Assembly (NCBI GenBank): GCA_900543945.1
Contig: UQTN01000001.1
Coordinates: forward strand, 1 to 63,981
Origin: an uncultured Collinsella sp.
Lineage (GTDB): Bacteria > Actinomycetota > Coriobacteriia > Coriobacteriales > Coriobacteriaceae
Length of the DNA stretch: 63,981 nt
Direction of reading: 5' to 3'
In this document: piece by piece, positions 17,044 to 25,095 of the stretch
Numbering within the stretch: position 1 is the stretch's first letter
How the letters are laid out: each line of letters opens with the position of its first letter
Position numbers and translations under genes: made by a program
The notes under the pieces: model-generated
What the model saw: only the letters and a program-made list of their open reading frames with translations
Told to the model about the DNA's origin: nothing
The model's database searches: none

Positions 17044-18378
17044 CTATTCAGCAGTCTCCTCAAGCTCGGAAGTATCGAACTCAAAGTCATTACCTGGCAG
17101 GATGGCGTTGAGCACAATGCCCACCAGCGAGCCCACGGCAAGGCCCGAAAGCGAAATCGTCACGCCGCCCAGCTCCAGCACGATGGCACCGGCGGTACTG
17201 TAGGCAATGCCGAGCGAAAGCACGAGCACCAGAGCCGCCACCAGCACGTTGCGGTTGTTCTGGAAATCAACCTGGTTCTCGATAAGGTTGCGAACGCCCA
17301 CGGCACTGATCATGCCGTAGAGCACAAGCGACACGCCACCGATAACGCATGCCGGCATAGCAGCGATCACAGCAGCGAACTTGGGGCAGAACGAAAGCAC
17401 AATGGCACAGCAGGCGGCAATGCGAATCACGCGCGGGTCGAACACGCGCGTCAGGGCAAGCACACCGGTGTTCTCACCATATGTCGTATTGGCAGGGGCG
17501 CCAAAGAGCGATGCCAAGATAGTCGCCAGGCCATCGCCGAGCAGGGTACGGTGCAGACCGGGATCGGCAATGTAATTGCGTTCGCAGGTAGAGCCAATGG
17601 CGGAAATATCTCCAATGTGCTCAATCATGGTCGCAAAGGCCAGTGGCATGATGGTGATAATGGCCGTCGTGGCAAGACTGCTATCGAACTGCGGTCCAAA
17701 GAGCGCGAACACGGTGTTGTCCCACACGACAGGTAGACCGACCCACGGCGCGGCGGCAACCCCCGAAAAATCAACCTCGCCCAGCACCGCCGCAACGGCA
17801 TAGCTCACCACAACGCCCAGCAGAATCGGCACGATCTTGACCATGCCGCGGCCCCAAATGTTGCAGATGATGATCACGGCAACGGCAATAGCAGCAACAA
17901 ACCAGTTGGTCTGGCAGTTGGCGATAGCAGAGCTTGCCAAGATCAGGCCGATGGAAATGACGATGGGACCGGTCACCACCGGCGGGAAGAAGCGCATGAC
18001 GCGCTTGGCGCCAAAGGCGCGGAACAGCGCTGCCAGCACCGGATAGAGCAGGCCGGCGCAGGCAACGCCCAGACAAGCGTAGGGCAAAAGCTCGGCCTCG
18101 CCGTTGGGCGCAATGGCGGCATAACCCGCGATAAAGGCAAATGAGGAGCCCAGGAACGCGGGCACCTTACCGCGCGATAGAAAATGAAACAGCAGCGTGC
18201 CGATGCCGGCGAACAGAAGCGTCGCCGAAACGGAAAGGCCGGTGAGCACGGGCACGAGCACCGTGGCTCCGAACATCGCAAACATGTGTTGCAAACCCAA
18301 CACAAACATGCGCGGACGGCCGAGCGACGATGCATCGTAGATGGCATCGGTGACGGCGGGCATCGAAGACTGGGACAT
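17044..18378 (-). CDS. uraA: uracil/xanthine NCS2 permease (UraA-like)
   Basis: A 444-residue, 14-span NCS2 transporter. RPRMFVLGLQHMFAMFGATVLVP is the UraA helix-1 signature, and PANTTYGENTGVLALTRVFDP carries the conserved TM10 block of uracil permeases. The ATG at 18378 follows AAAGGA; the longer frame upstream is not supported. It imports uracil with protons for salvage. It is a different NCS2 branch from the AzgA-type gene at 10799. Confidence 0.9.
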   Translation of the reverse strand: MSQSSMPAVTDAIYDASSLGRPRMFVLGLQHMFAMFGATVLVPVLTGLSVSATLLFAGIGTLLFHFLSRGKVPAFLGSSFAFIAGYAAIAPNGEAELLPYACLGVACAGLLYPVLAALFRAFGAKRVMRFFPPVVTGPIVISIGLILASSAIANCQTNWFVAAIAVAVIIICNIWGRGMVKIVPILLGVVVSYAVAAVLGEVDFSGVAAAPWVGLPVVWDNTVFALFGPQFDSSLATTAIITIMPLAFATMIEHIGDISAIGSTCERNYIADPGLHRTLLGDGLATILASLFGAPANTTYGENTGVLALTRVFDPRVIRIAACCAIVLSFCPKFAAVIAAMPACVIGGVSLVLYGMISAVGVRNLIENQVDFQNNRNVLVAALVLVLSLGIAYSTAGAIVLELGGVTISLSGLAVGSLVGIVLNAILPGNDFEFDTSELEETAE

Positions 18379-18500
18379 GGAAGTCCTTTCGAATGGAAGG
18401 GCGATCAGGCATATCGGATAACCTGCCCGAACGATACGATCCGAACCATTGTACGCGATATGCAGTACCTCGCACGCGCCGCCACCTGCAAACGCTAGCG

Positions 18501-19634
18501 CTATTTCCAAACGCGCTCGGCAATACGCCTGACCAGCGCAATCTTTGCCCACTGCTCGTCCTCGGTCAGCTTATTGCCAATCTCGCAGCTGGCAAAGCCA
18601 CACTGCGGAGACAGATACAGGTTCTCGAGCGGCACGTACTTTGCCGCCTCGCGGATGCGCTCGACGATAACATCCTCGTTCTCGAGCTCTGCCGCCTTGG
18701 TGGTCACCAAGCCCAGCACGACCTTCTTGCCGGGAGCAACGTACTTGAGCGGCTCAAAACCACCGGCGCGGGGCGTGTCGAACTCCAGATAGAACGCGTC
18801 AACGTCCTCATGCGCAAACAGGTACGGCGCGATGGGGTCGTAGCCGCCCTCAAAAGCGTAGGTAGAGTGGTAGTTGCCGCGGCATACATGCGTGTTGATA
18901 ACCAGATCGTCGGGCTTGCCCTCGATGGCGGCATTGTTGAGCGCCACGCCCAGCTCGCTTACCTTTTGCAGGTCGACCGGGCTCATGCCGGTTTTGGCAA
19001 CAAAATCGGTATCGCAGTAGATGCCCCAGGTGCAGTCATCAAACTGGATGTTGCGGCAGCCCGCGGCATACAGGTCAGCAATCACGGTGCGGTATGCTGC
19101 GGCAATGGCATCGACGAGCTCTTCGTCGGTCTTGTAGACGGCGTGCAGACTCTCCTGCTGGCCATCGCAGCGGTCGAGTGTGACTTCGGAGAACGTCTGG
19201 ATCGGCGCCGGAATGGTCTGGCGCGCGACCTGGCCCTCTCCCTCGAGCGACTTGATAAATTTGAAGTGCTCGACGAACGGATGATTCTCGCCGCTAATGG
19301 GACCGGTTACCACGGCGGTGTCGGCGGTAGTCTCCTCATCGTGGAACATGTAGCCCGTGCGCGAGGCGCGTCGCTCAATGCCGTTGAGGCCCCACATAAA
19401 ATCGAGGTGCCAGTAGCTGCGGCGGAACTCGCCATCGGTAATCACCTGCAGGCCGGCAGCCTTCTGCTTGGCCACTAAGTCGCGGATGGCCTCGTCCTCG
19501 ACGGCCTTAAGGCCGGAAGCGTCGAGTTTACCCGCGACATAGGCGGCACGGGCGTCCTTTACAGCCTGCGGACGAAGAAAACTGCCGACGATATCGGCAC
19601 GAAACGGCGCGTTCGGTTGAATCGAAGTGCTCAT
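18501..19634 (-). CDS. MetE-like (YxjG/YxjH-type) cobalamin-independent methyltransferase
   Basis: A 377-residue protein equivalent to the catalytic C-terminal half of MetE. FRADIVGSFLRP opens the domain. The zinc ligands are in NTHVCRGN and LSPQCGFAS. The length matches B. subtilis YxjG/YxjH, which methylate homocysteine or recycle methionine. The ATG at 19634 lies behind GGGAG with 6-nt spacing. A CysB-type LysR gene lies directly upstream on the same strand, and the 155-bp gap between them holds an inverted repeat, so control by that regulator is likely. No SAM riboswitch was seen. Confidence 0.85.
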   Translation of the reverse strand: MSTSIQPNAPFRADIVGSFLRPQAVKDARAAYVAGKLDASGLKAVEDEAIRDLVAKQKAAGLQVITDGEFRRSYWHLDFMWGLNGIERRASRTGYMFHDEETTADTAVVTGPISGENHPFVEHFKFIKSLEGEGQVARQTIPAPIQTFSEVTLDRCDGQQESLHAVYKTDEELVDAIAAAYRTVIADLYAAGCRNIQFDDCTWGIYCDTDFVAKTGMSPVDLQKVSELGVALNNAAIEGKPDDLVINTHVCRGNYHSTYAFEGGYDPIAPYLFAHEDVDAFYLEFDTPRAGGFEPLKYVAPGKKVVLGLVTTKAAELENEDVIVERIREAAKYVPLENLYLSPQCGFASCEIGNKLTEDEQWAKIALVRRIAERVWK

Positions 19635-19720
19635 AGATATCTCCCTTTGCATTGGTTGCTTTACTGGGACAGAGTATGAGCGCTCATATGGACATCGTAA
19701 AATATATGTTTATAACAGTT

Positions 19721-19743
19721 TGATATAGATGCTTCCTATATCA
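19721..19743 (-). promoter_or_regulatory. inverted repeat upstream of the MetE-like gene
   Basis: TGATATAG-ATGCTTC-CTATATCA is a perfect 8-bp inverted repeat, flanked by CAGTTTG copies on both sides. It is a candidate LysR operator. Confidence 0.55.
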
Positions 19744-19789
19744 GTTTGGACTGCCATAAAGAGATTTGACCCGCGCAGAACGCAGCAGT

Positions 19790-20678
19790 CTAGATGTGCT
19801 GACGAATCGCTTCGATATAGGCCTGCCCGTAGCGCGTAAGTGTCGTGTTCTTGCGCGTGATGATGCCAATCTCCATGTACTCGTCTACATCGAGCGGAAT
19901 CGAGATAATACCGGGGCCGTTAAGTTCATGGCTGATCACGCCCGAACACACCGTGTAACCGTTAAGGCCCATAGCTAGGTTGAACAGCGTCGCACGGTCG
20001 CGCACGCGGATATTCTTGCGGCGCTCAAAGGTCGAGGTCAGCTCCTCGGAATAGTAAAACGAGTTGTAGCTGCCCTGCTCATAGGACAGGAACGGGTAGT
20101 CTTCCAAGTCCTCGAGCGTCACACTCGAGCGACCCGCCAGCGGATGGTCGGAGCACACAAAGACATGCGGCGTAGCGCAGAAGAGTCCTTCGAATACGAG
20201 CTCGTTGGCCGCCAGCATGCGCTCGATGACCTCGCGATTGTGCTCCGACAGATACAGGATGCCGAGCTCGCTTTTCATATGCGCGACGTCCTCGATAATC
20301 TCGTGGGTCTGTTCCTCGCGCAGGGTAAAGTCGTAGCGCGAACTCGCGGATCACATCGACAAATGCATTAACGGCAAAGGAATAATGCTGGCAGCTCACA
20401 CTAAAGTGCGGCACCTGCTCGGACGTGCCTTTGTACTTGCCCTCGAGCAGGTCGGCCTGGTCGAGCACCTGGCGCGCGTAGCCCAAGAAGGTCTCGCCTT
20501 CCTCGGACACAATGACGCCCTTGTTGGTGCGCTCAAAGATGTGTACACCCATCTCGTTTTCGAGATCGCGAATTGACGCGGTAATCGAAGGCTGCGACAC
20601 AAAGAGCCGGCGCGAGGCCTCGGTGATGCTGCCGCATTCGGCAACTTTGACGACATATCTGAGCTGCTGGAGCTTCAT
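19790..20678 (-). pseudogene. LysR-family regulator (CysB-like) interrupted by a frameshift
   Basis: The start ATG 20678 (behind GGGAG) gives a clear LysR N-terminus (MKLQQLRYVVKVAECGSITEAS) readable to about residue 113. The frame then shifts: REFA in one frame continues as YDFTLREEQTHEIIEDV in another, down to IRQHI at 19790. One extra base or two missing bases around 20334-20340 explains it. The repaired length is about 296 residues, normal for the family. It follows the HAD gene by 10 bp, so the two are probably cotranscribed. It could be a true pseudogene or a sequencing error. Confidence 0.75.
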
Positions 20679-20688
20679 GGCTTTCTCC

Positions 20689-21597
20689 CTAGACGTTCGT
20701 GACGTCGAAACCCGTCGCGTCCATCTGACGCATAAACGACGGCATCTCCCCCGTCGCGGCGCAGGCGGCAATCTGATGCAGAGCCCCGGCAACCGCATCA
20801 TCTGCCGCAGCGCCGATATGCCAGCGCGCGGCAGCCGTGACGGCCTCGTTAGCATTGGCGACTGCAACGGAATTGGGAACGGCATCGATCATGGGCAAAT
20901 CGTTATCGGAATCGCCGAATACGGCCACCTCGTCGGGCGTCAGGCCCAAAGCGCGCGCCAGCTCCAGCGCAGCACAGCCCTTGTCCCAGCCGGTCGGAAG
21001 AACGTCGAACAGGCGCACGCGGTTGTTGGGAAACACGAGCGAGAGCTCCGGCACCTCGGCGGCAACACGCTCGCGCAGCTCGGCGAGCTCCTCGCGCGAA
21101 CGGGCACTCCAGATATTCGCCTTGTATACCGGGGCATCGTCAACGACAGGGCGACAGGGAGCCTCTTCGCCCTTGAGCCACGCGTTGCCGCCTGACTCCA
21201 TGGCGTGACGCACACGCTCGGGATCGCTTGTCACGCAATAGGCGTCGTTGTCCCAAAAGTCATCACCCAGACGGTAGACCTTCAAATAGGTATCGTCGGT
21301 CTCTTGCTCCAGGTAGTCGGCCAGGCGCATAAGGGCATCGTTATCAGTTGCGCGCGAGGCAACCGCCTCGCCATCGACAAACATCACCTGGCCGTTGCAA
21401 AACGCACCGGTCGAGAAGCACTCGGAGCGATTGCGGAACATCCAGCTCATCGCGGACGGTTGGCGACCCGAAACCGGGCCAAAATGCAGGCCCGCCGCCT
21501 GCATGGCATGAATGCCCTCGATGGCGCAGTCGCTGGCGCCATCGTGTCCAGCAGGAATCAGCGTATCGTCCATATCGGTCAGCACAAGTTTGATCAT
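20689..21597 (-). CDS. HAD-superfamily (Cof-type) phosphatase
   Basis: A 302-residue HAD hydrolase. Motif I is VLTDMDDTLIP, with the nucleophile and acid aspartates. The C-terminal FGDSDNDLPMI is the Mg-binding motif IV of Cof/IIB members. A large cap domain lies between. The ATG at 21597 sits behind GAGGGGACCTT. The family dephosphorylates sugar phosphates, flavins or pyridoxal phosphate. The specific substrate is unknown. The LysR gene follows 10 bp downstream. Confidence 0.87.
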   Translation of the reverse strand: MIKLVLTDMDDTLIPAGHDGASDCAIEGIHAMQAAGLHFGPVSGRQPSAMSWMFRNRSECFSTGAFCNGQVMFVDGEAVASRATDNDALMRLADYLEQETDDTYLKVYRLGDDFWDNDAYCVTSDPERVRHAMESGGNAWLKGEEAPCRPVVDDAPVYKANIWSARSREELAELRERVAAEVPELSLVFPNNRVRLFDVLPTGWDKGCAALELARALGLTPDEVAVFGDSDNDLPMIDAVPNSVAVANANEAVTAAARWHIGAAADDAVAGALHQIAACAATGEMPSFMRQMDATGFDVTNV

Positions 21598-21637
21598 AAG
21601 GTCCCCTCGGTCATTCTCTATCCCGTCTATTGTAACG

Positions 21638-21739
21638 ACCTGCCAATAAGGGACAGGTTTATCTTGGCAGGTTTTATCTGGGAAAATGCAGCGCCCCTGT
21701 TGCCACCTGCCAAAATAAACCTGTCCCATATTGGCAGGT
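21638..21739. repeat. REPIN-like pair of 35-bp palindromic elements (family A)
   Basis: Two 35-bp elements (21638-21672 and 21705-21739) are reverse complements of each other at 33 of 35 positions and are separated by 32 bp. Each has ACCTGCCAA/TTGGCAGGT arms around a GGGACAGG (CCTGTCCC) core. A third copy lies at 41266-41300; it and the first share the flank CCCAGATAAA. The pair lies just upstream of the TPP riboswitch. Confidence 0.8.
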
Positions 21740-21765
21740 GCGCTAGTATAGGGAACAACAGATTC

Positions 21766-21856
21766 GATGCGGGAGTGCCGGCGGTGCAAACCACAAGGCT
21801 GAGAGGGCATAGGGCCCAATCCTTTGAACCTGTCAGTTAATGCTGGCGTAGGGAGC
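21766..21856 (+). promoter_or_regulatory. TPP riboswitch (THI box)
   Basis: Conserved TPP aptamer blocks appear in order: GGGAGTGCC, GGCTGAGAGGG, CCTTTGAACCTGTCAGTT and AATGCTGGCGTAGGGA. It lies directly upstream of thiM, with an intrinsic terminator 15 nt after the aptamer, so thiamine pyrophosphate should end transcription. Confidence 0.95.
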
Positions 21857-21870
21857 ATGCCGCCTTTACA

Positions 21871-21900
21871 GGGGCGCTGTCTATGCACAGCGCCCCTTTT
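21871..21900 (+). terminator. expression-platform terminator of the TPP riboswitch
   Basis: GGGGCGCTGT-CTATGC-ACAGCGCCCC followed by TTTT: a perfect 10-bp stem between the aptamer and the thiM ribosome site. Confidence 0.92.
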
Positions 21901-21922
21901 CTATGCCAAGGAGGCATGTGCA

Positions 21923-22762
21923 GTGATTGATTCGGAACAGCTTAAGCAACATATGGTCAAGGCCGTAGAGGAGATTCGAGCCACCAATCCGATGGCCGGC
22001 TCCATCACCAACACGGTGACGATCGACTTTGTCGCCAACGCGCAGCTCGCCGTGGGCGGTTCGGCCGCCATGGTCTATCTGCCCGACGAGGGCGAGGCGC
22101 TCGTTGCCGGCGGCGGCGCCATCTATCTCAACATGGGCACGCTCTTCCCCATCTACGAGCAGACGATTCCCCGCGCGGCCAAGGCGGCACACGACGCCGG
22201 CAAGCCCTGGGTGCTCGATCCGGTGGGTCTGGGCATCGGTAGCCTGCGCACCCAGCTGGTAAACGAGCTCAAGCAGTACAAGCCCGCCATCGTACGCGGC
22301 AACGCCTCCGAGATCATCGCACTCTCCGGCCTGTGGGGTCTTGAGGGCGAGTCGGCCGATCTGAGCCGCGTACGTGGTGTCGATACCACCGACACGGTCG
22401 ACGCCGCCCGCGATGCCGCCGTGGCGCTCGCTCGCTACACCGGCGGCGCCGTTGTGGTCTCGGGCGAAGTCGACCTGATTACCGACGGCACGACCGTTGC
22501 CAAATCCCACGGCGGCAGCCCGCTCATGTCCAAGATCACCGGCTGCGGTTGCTCGCAGGGCGGCGTGCTGGCCGTGTACGCCTGTGCTACCGATCCGTTT
22601 ACGGCAGCAGTCTGCGGCACCGCCGTCTACAACGTTGCCGGCACGCGTGCCGCCGCCGTCGCCGATGCCCCGGCAAGCTTTAAGGTCGCCTTTATCGACG
22701 AGCTCTACCGCGCAACCGCCCAGGATATTGCCGACAACCGACTCGAGCTCGAGGAGGTATAA
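21923..22762 (+). CDS. thiM: hydroxyethylthiazole kinase
   Basis: A 279-residue ThiM that phosphorylates 4-methyl-5-(2-hydroxyethyl)thiazole for thiamine salvage. NPMAGSITNTVTIDFVANAQLAVGGSAAM is the substrate region, and ITGCGCSQGG carries the catalytic cysteine region. The start is GTG 21923, with AAGGAGG 8 nt upstream; the nearby ATG at 21916 meets a stop within five codons. It is the first gene of a TPP-controlled three-gene operon with the thiamine-binding protein and thiE. Confidence 0.93.
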   Translation: MIDSEQLKQHMVKAVEEIRATNPMAGSITNTVTIDFVANAQLAVGGSAAMVYLPDEGEALVAGGGAIYLNMGTLFPIYEQTIPRAAKAAHDAGKPWVLDPVGLGIGSLRTQLVNELKQYKPAIVRGNASEIIALSGLWGLEGESADLSRVRGVDTTDTVDAARDAAVALARYTGGAVVVSGEVDLITDGTTVAKSHGGSPLMSKITGCGCSQGGVLAVYACATDPFTAAVCGTAVYNVAGTRAAAVADAPASFKVAFIDELYRATAQDIADNRLELEEV

Positions 22763-22765
22763 GCC

Positions 22766-23107
22766 ATGTCCGAACCCGCAACCAATGCCGGCATGAACAC
22801 GCTCGTCGCCGTGGCCATCGCCCCATGCGGCACCGGCGACGAGCTGTCCGCCGAGGTCGCCGAGGTCGTGCGCGTCATTCGCGAGAGCGGCCTTCCCAAC
22901 CGCACCACCTCGATGTTCACCGAGATCGAGGGCGACTGGGACGAGGTCATGCAGGTCGTGCGCGACGCGACCTTTGTGTTGGCGAGCAAGGGCATCCGCA
23001 CCGAAGTCGTGCTCAAAGCCGATATTCGACCCGGATTTACCGACACCATGACCGGCAAACTCAAGCGCATGGAAGCACAGATCAAAAAGCAGGAGGAAGC
23101 ACAATGA
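22766..23107 (+). CDS. MTH1187/YkoF-type thiamine-binding protein (DUF77)
   Basis: A 113-residue protein with the small beta-alpha-beta fold pattern of the thiamine-binding YkoF/MTH1187 family (VAVAIAPCGTGDELSAEVAEVVRVIRESGLP, then FTEIEGDWDEVMQVV). The family binds the pyrimidine or thiazole parts of thiamine and commonly sits with thi or ykoEDC genes. It begins 3 bp after thiM and overlaps thiE by four bases, so it is translationally coupled. The role in salvage is inferred from context. Confidence 0.82.
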   Translation: MSEPATNAGMNTLVAVAIAPCGTGDELSAEVAEVVRVIRESGLPNRTTSMFTEIEGDWDEVMQVVRDATFVLASKGIRTEVVLKADIRPGFTDTMTGKLKRMEAQIKKQEEAQ

Positions 23108-23799
23108 GCATCCGCGACAACCTTGATATCTCGGCCTATCTGGTGCTCGGCCCCGAAAACACCCTCGGACGCCCCGTGGGCGATGTGGTGGCCCAGGCGC
23201 TCGACGCCGGCTTTACCTGCATTCAGGTGCGCTCCAAGGTGGCAAGCGCCCGCGAGATCATTTCGCTGACCGGCGACGCCGCGCAGGCAATCGCACAGGC
23301 TGGCAAGACCGGTCAGGTCGCCTTGCTGATCGATGACCGCCTTGACTGCGTACTCGCCGCACGCGAGCAGAGCATTGCGGTCGACGGCGTGCACGTGGGC
23401 CAGAGCGATATTCCCGTCGAGGTCTGTCGCAAGCTGCTGGGCCCCGACGCCATCGTGGGCCTTTCGGCCCGTTGCGAGGAAATGCTCGAGTACGTCAAGA
23501 CCGCCGACATGAGTCTGGTCGACTACCTGGGCATCGGCCCGCTCCACGAGACCGAGACCAAGCGCGACTGCGGACGCGCAGCCGATGGCTCCATCATCAC
23601 CAAAAGCTTTGAGGACCTGGCCGCACTCCACGCGGCAAGCCCCGTGCCCATCGTGGTGGGCGGCGGCGTTAAGACGGCTGACTTGCCGCAGCTTAAGGCC
23701 ACCGGCGTCGACGGCTTCTTTGTGGTGAGCGCCGTCTGCAGCGCCGACGATCCCTACGCTGCGGCCAAGGAGCTTGTCGACACCTGGCAGCAGGCATAG
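23104..23799 (+). CDS. thiE: thiamine-phosphate synthase
   Basis: A 231-residue TIM-barrel ThiE that joins hydroxymethylpyrimidine pyrophosphate and thiazole phosphate. Recognisable blocks: IQVRSK (pyrophosphate-binding strand), LLIDDRLDCVLA, GVHVGQSDIPV, YLGIGPLHETETKRDC and VVGGGVKTADLP. ATG 23104 overlaps the previous stop (ATGA), and no ribosome site is needed beyond coupling. The last gene of the riboswitch operon, it completes salvage from thiazole but not de novo synthesis, since no thiC or thiG is nearby. Confidence 0.93.
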   Translation: MSIRDNLDISAYLVLGPENTLGRPVGDVVAQALDAGFTCIQVRSKVASAREIISLTGDAAQAIAQAGKTGQVALLIDDRLDCVLAAREQSIAVDGVHVGQSDIPVEVCRKLLGPDAIVGLSARCEEMLEYVKTADMSLVDYLGIGPLHETETKRDCGRAADGSIITKSFEDLAALHAASPVPIVVGGGVKTADLPQLKATGVDGFFVVSAVCSADDPYAAAKELVDTWQQA

Positions 23800-23849
23800 G
23801 CATAGGCATAGGCCGAGCAGCTGATTCGCAACCTCATATCTTCAATAGC

Positions 23850-23895
23850 GGAAAGCGCATCCCGGTTCGAACGTCCATTCCGGGATGCGCTTTCC
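23850..23895. terminator. strong hairpin between thiE and patatin
   Basis: GGAAAGCGCATCCCGG pairs perfectly with CCGGGATGCGCTTTCC (16 bp). There is no long T-run on either strand, but its position between convergent genes suggests termination. Confidence 0.65.
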
Positions 23896-23906
23896 GTATG
23901 CGACCC

Positions 23907-24776
23907 TTACCCCGCCAGATACGCTTCCAACGCCGGCAAAGTCGCCTCTGCATCGTGGCGGCCGACCTGGTAGATGCGCTCGAGCTCATCCGGTTCGCGG
24001 CACAGCGACGGCACCTTCACCGATTCGCTCGGCCGCACCACAAAGATTTCGCCGGCAGCCTCTCGACGTGCCAGGTCATCGAGCGTGGCATTGTAGACCT
24101 CATGCCGATGCTCAAGCGCTGCAACAAACTCCGGATAGCGACGGAACACGCGCCGCAGCATGGGCATCACGCTGTTGGGCTGCTTCACAAAGCCCGCCGG
24201 CTGCGTGAGTACCACGATATTGCGGTCATACCCCTGCGCAAACAGCCATGCGCTGGGAATAGAATCAGCCACGCCACCATCCAGATACTTATGCCCGTCA
24301 ATAGCAACGGGACGCGTCGCCACAGGAATGGCAGACGACGCCCGGATCCACTCGATATCGCGCTCGTCGCCATACGGTAGATCGTGGTAGACGGCCTTGC
24401 CCGTCTCGATATCGGTACACACGCACGTAAATCGCATGGGGCAGGCGCGATACGCCTCCAAGTCGATGGGATCGCGCTCGATAGGCACCTCGTGATAGGC
24501 AAAATCGGCATTGAACATATCGCCGGTTCGCAGCCAGCTGGTCACGCTCGCATAGCGCTTGTCGGCGCAATAGGCCTTGTTGTAACGAATGGCACGGCCG
24601 ATCTGGCGCGATTTAAAGTTGTAGCCAAACGCCGCGCCCGCCGAGACACCCACCATATGGTCGCAGGTCAAACCGCGCTCCATCCAAACGTCGAGCACGC
24701 CCGCCGTATACATACCGCGGTAGCCGCCTCCCTCGAGCGCAAGCCCCACCGTGCGCGTCGTATCCGGCTGTGCCAT
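23907..24776 (-). CDS. patatin-like phospholipase
   Basis: A 289-residue patatin-family hydrolase. The oxyanion-hole motif is GGGYRG near residue 16, the serine nucleophile is in GVSAGA, and the catalytic aspartate is in YLDGGVADSIP. The protein resembles bacterial RssA/YjjU-type cytoplasmic patatins and lacks a signal peptide. The ATG at 24776 follows GGAGATG. A -10-like TATACT (24813-24818, minus strand) lies within the ACGGG/CCCGT inverted repeat upstream. The lipid substrate is unknown. Confidence 0.87.
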   Translation of the reverse strand: MAQPDTTRTVGLALEGGGYRGMYTAGVLDVWMERGLTCDHMVGVSAGAAFGYNFKSRQIGRAIRYNKAYCADKRYASVTSWLRTGDMFNADFAYHEVPIERDPIDLEAYRACPMRFTCVCTDIETGKAVYHDLPYGDERDIEWIRASSAIPVATRPVAIDGHKYLDGGVADSIPSAWLFAQGYDRNIVVLTQPAGFVKQPNSVMPMLRRVFRRYPEFVAALEHRHEVYNATLDDLARREAAGEIFVVRPSESVKVPSLCREPDELERIYQVGRHDAEATLPALEAYLAG

Positions 24777-25095
24777 GTGACCATCTCCGTTCCTGCGTTT
24801 TAAAACGGGACAAGTATACCCGTCAACATATATCGACTCAGTCGCATTTTTCATGCGCACCCAGGCGTTGCCGTTTGGCGAATAATAGCCGCCCACAGCA
24901 TGTGCGCCCATATATAATTGTGCATTGTTGTCTATACTACTCAGCTGTTATCAACAGCGAACATTAGCCGGCAAAGTAACTCAACAACGCAGCAAGGCGG
25001 GGGCCTGGATACACGCAAGGCGCCGAGCAACGACGCGTGTACACTACGAGCTCGCCCGACGCCATCCGCCCCGACCTCAGAAAGCCGCTTACAAC
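24777..25095. other. 319-bp divergent intergenic region
   Basis: This separates the patatin gene from the c-di-GMP gene. It holds a minus-strand -10 (TATACT, 24813-24818) inside an ACGGG...CCCGT repeat (24805-24823) and a plus-strand -10-like TATACT at 24933-24938. No riboswitch or extra gene was recognised. Confidence 0.4.

Noticed and set aside
23793..23815. Three CATAGG tandem copies after thiE
   Set aside because: A short slippage repeat just past the stop codon, with no sign of function.
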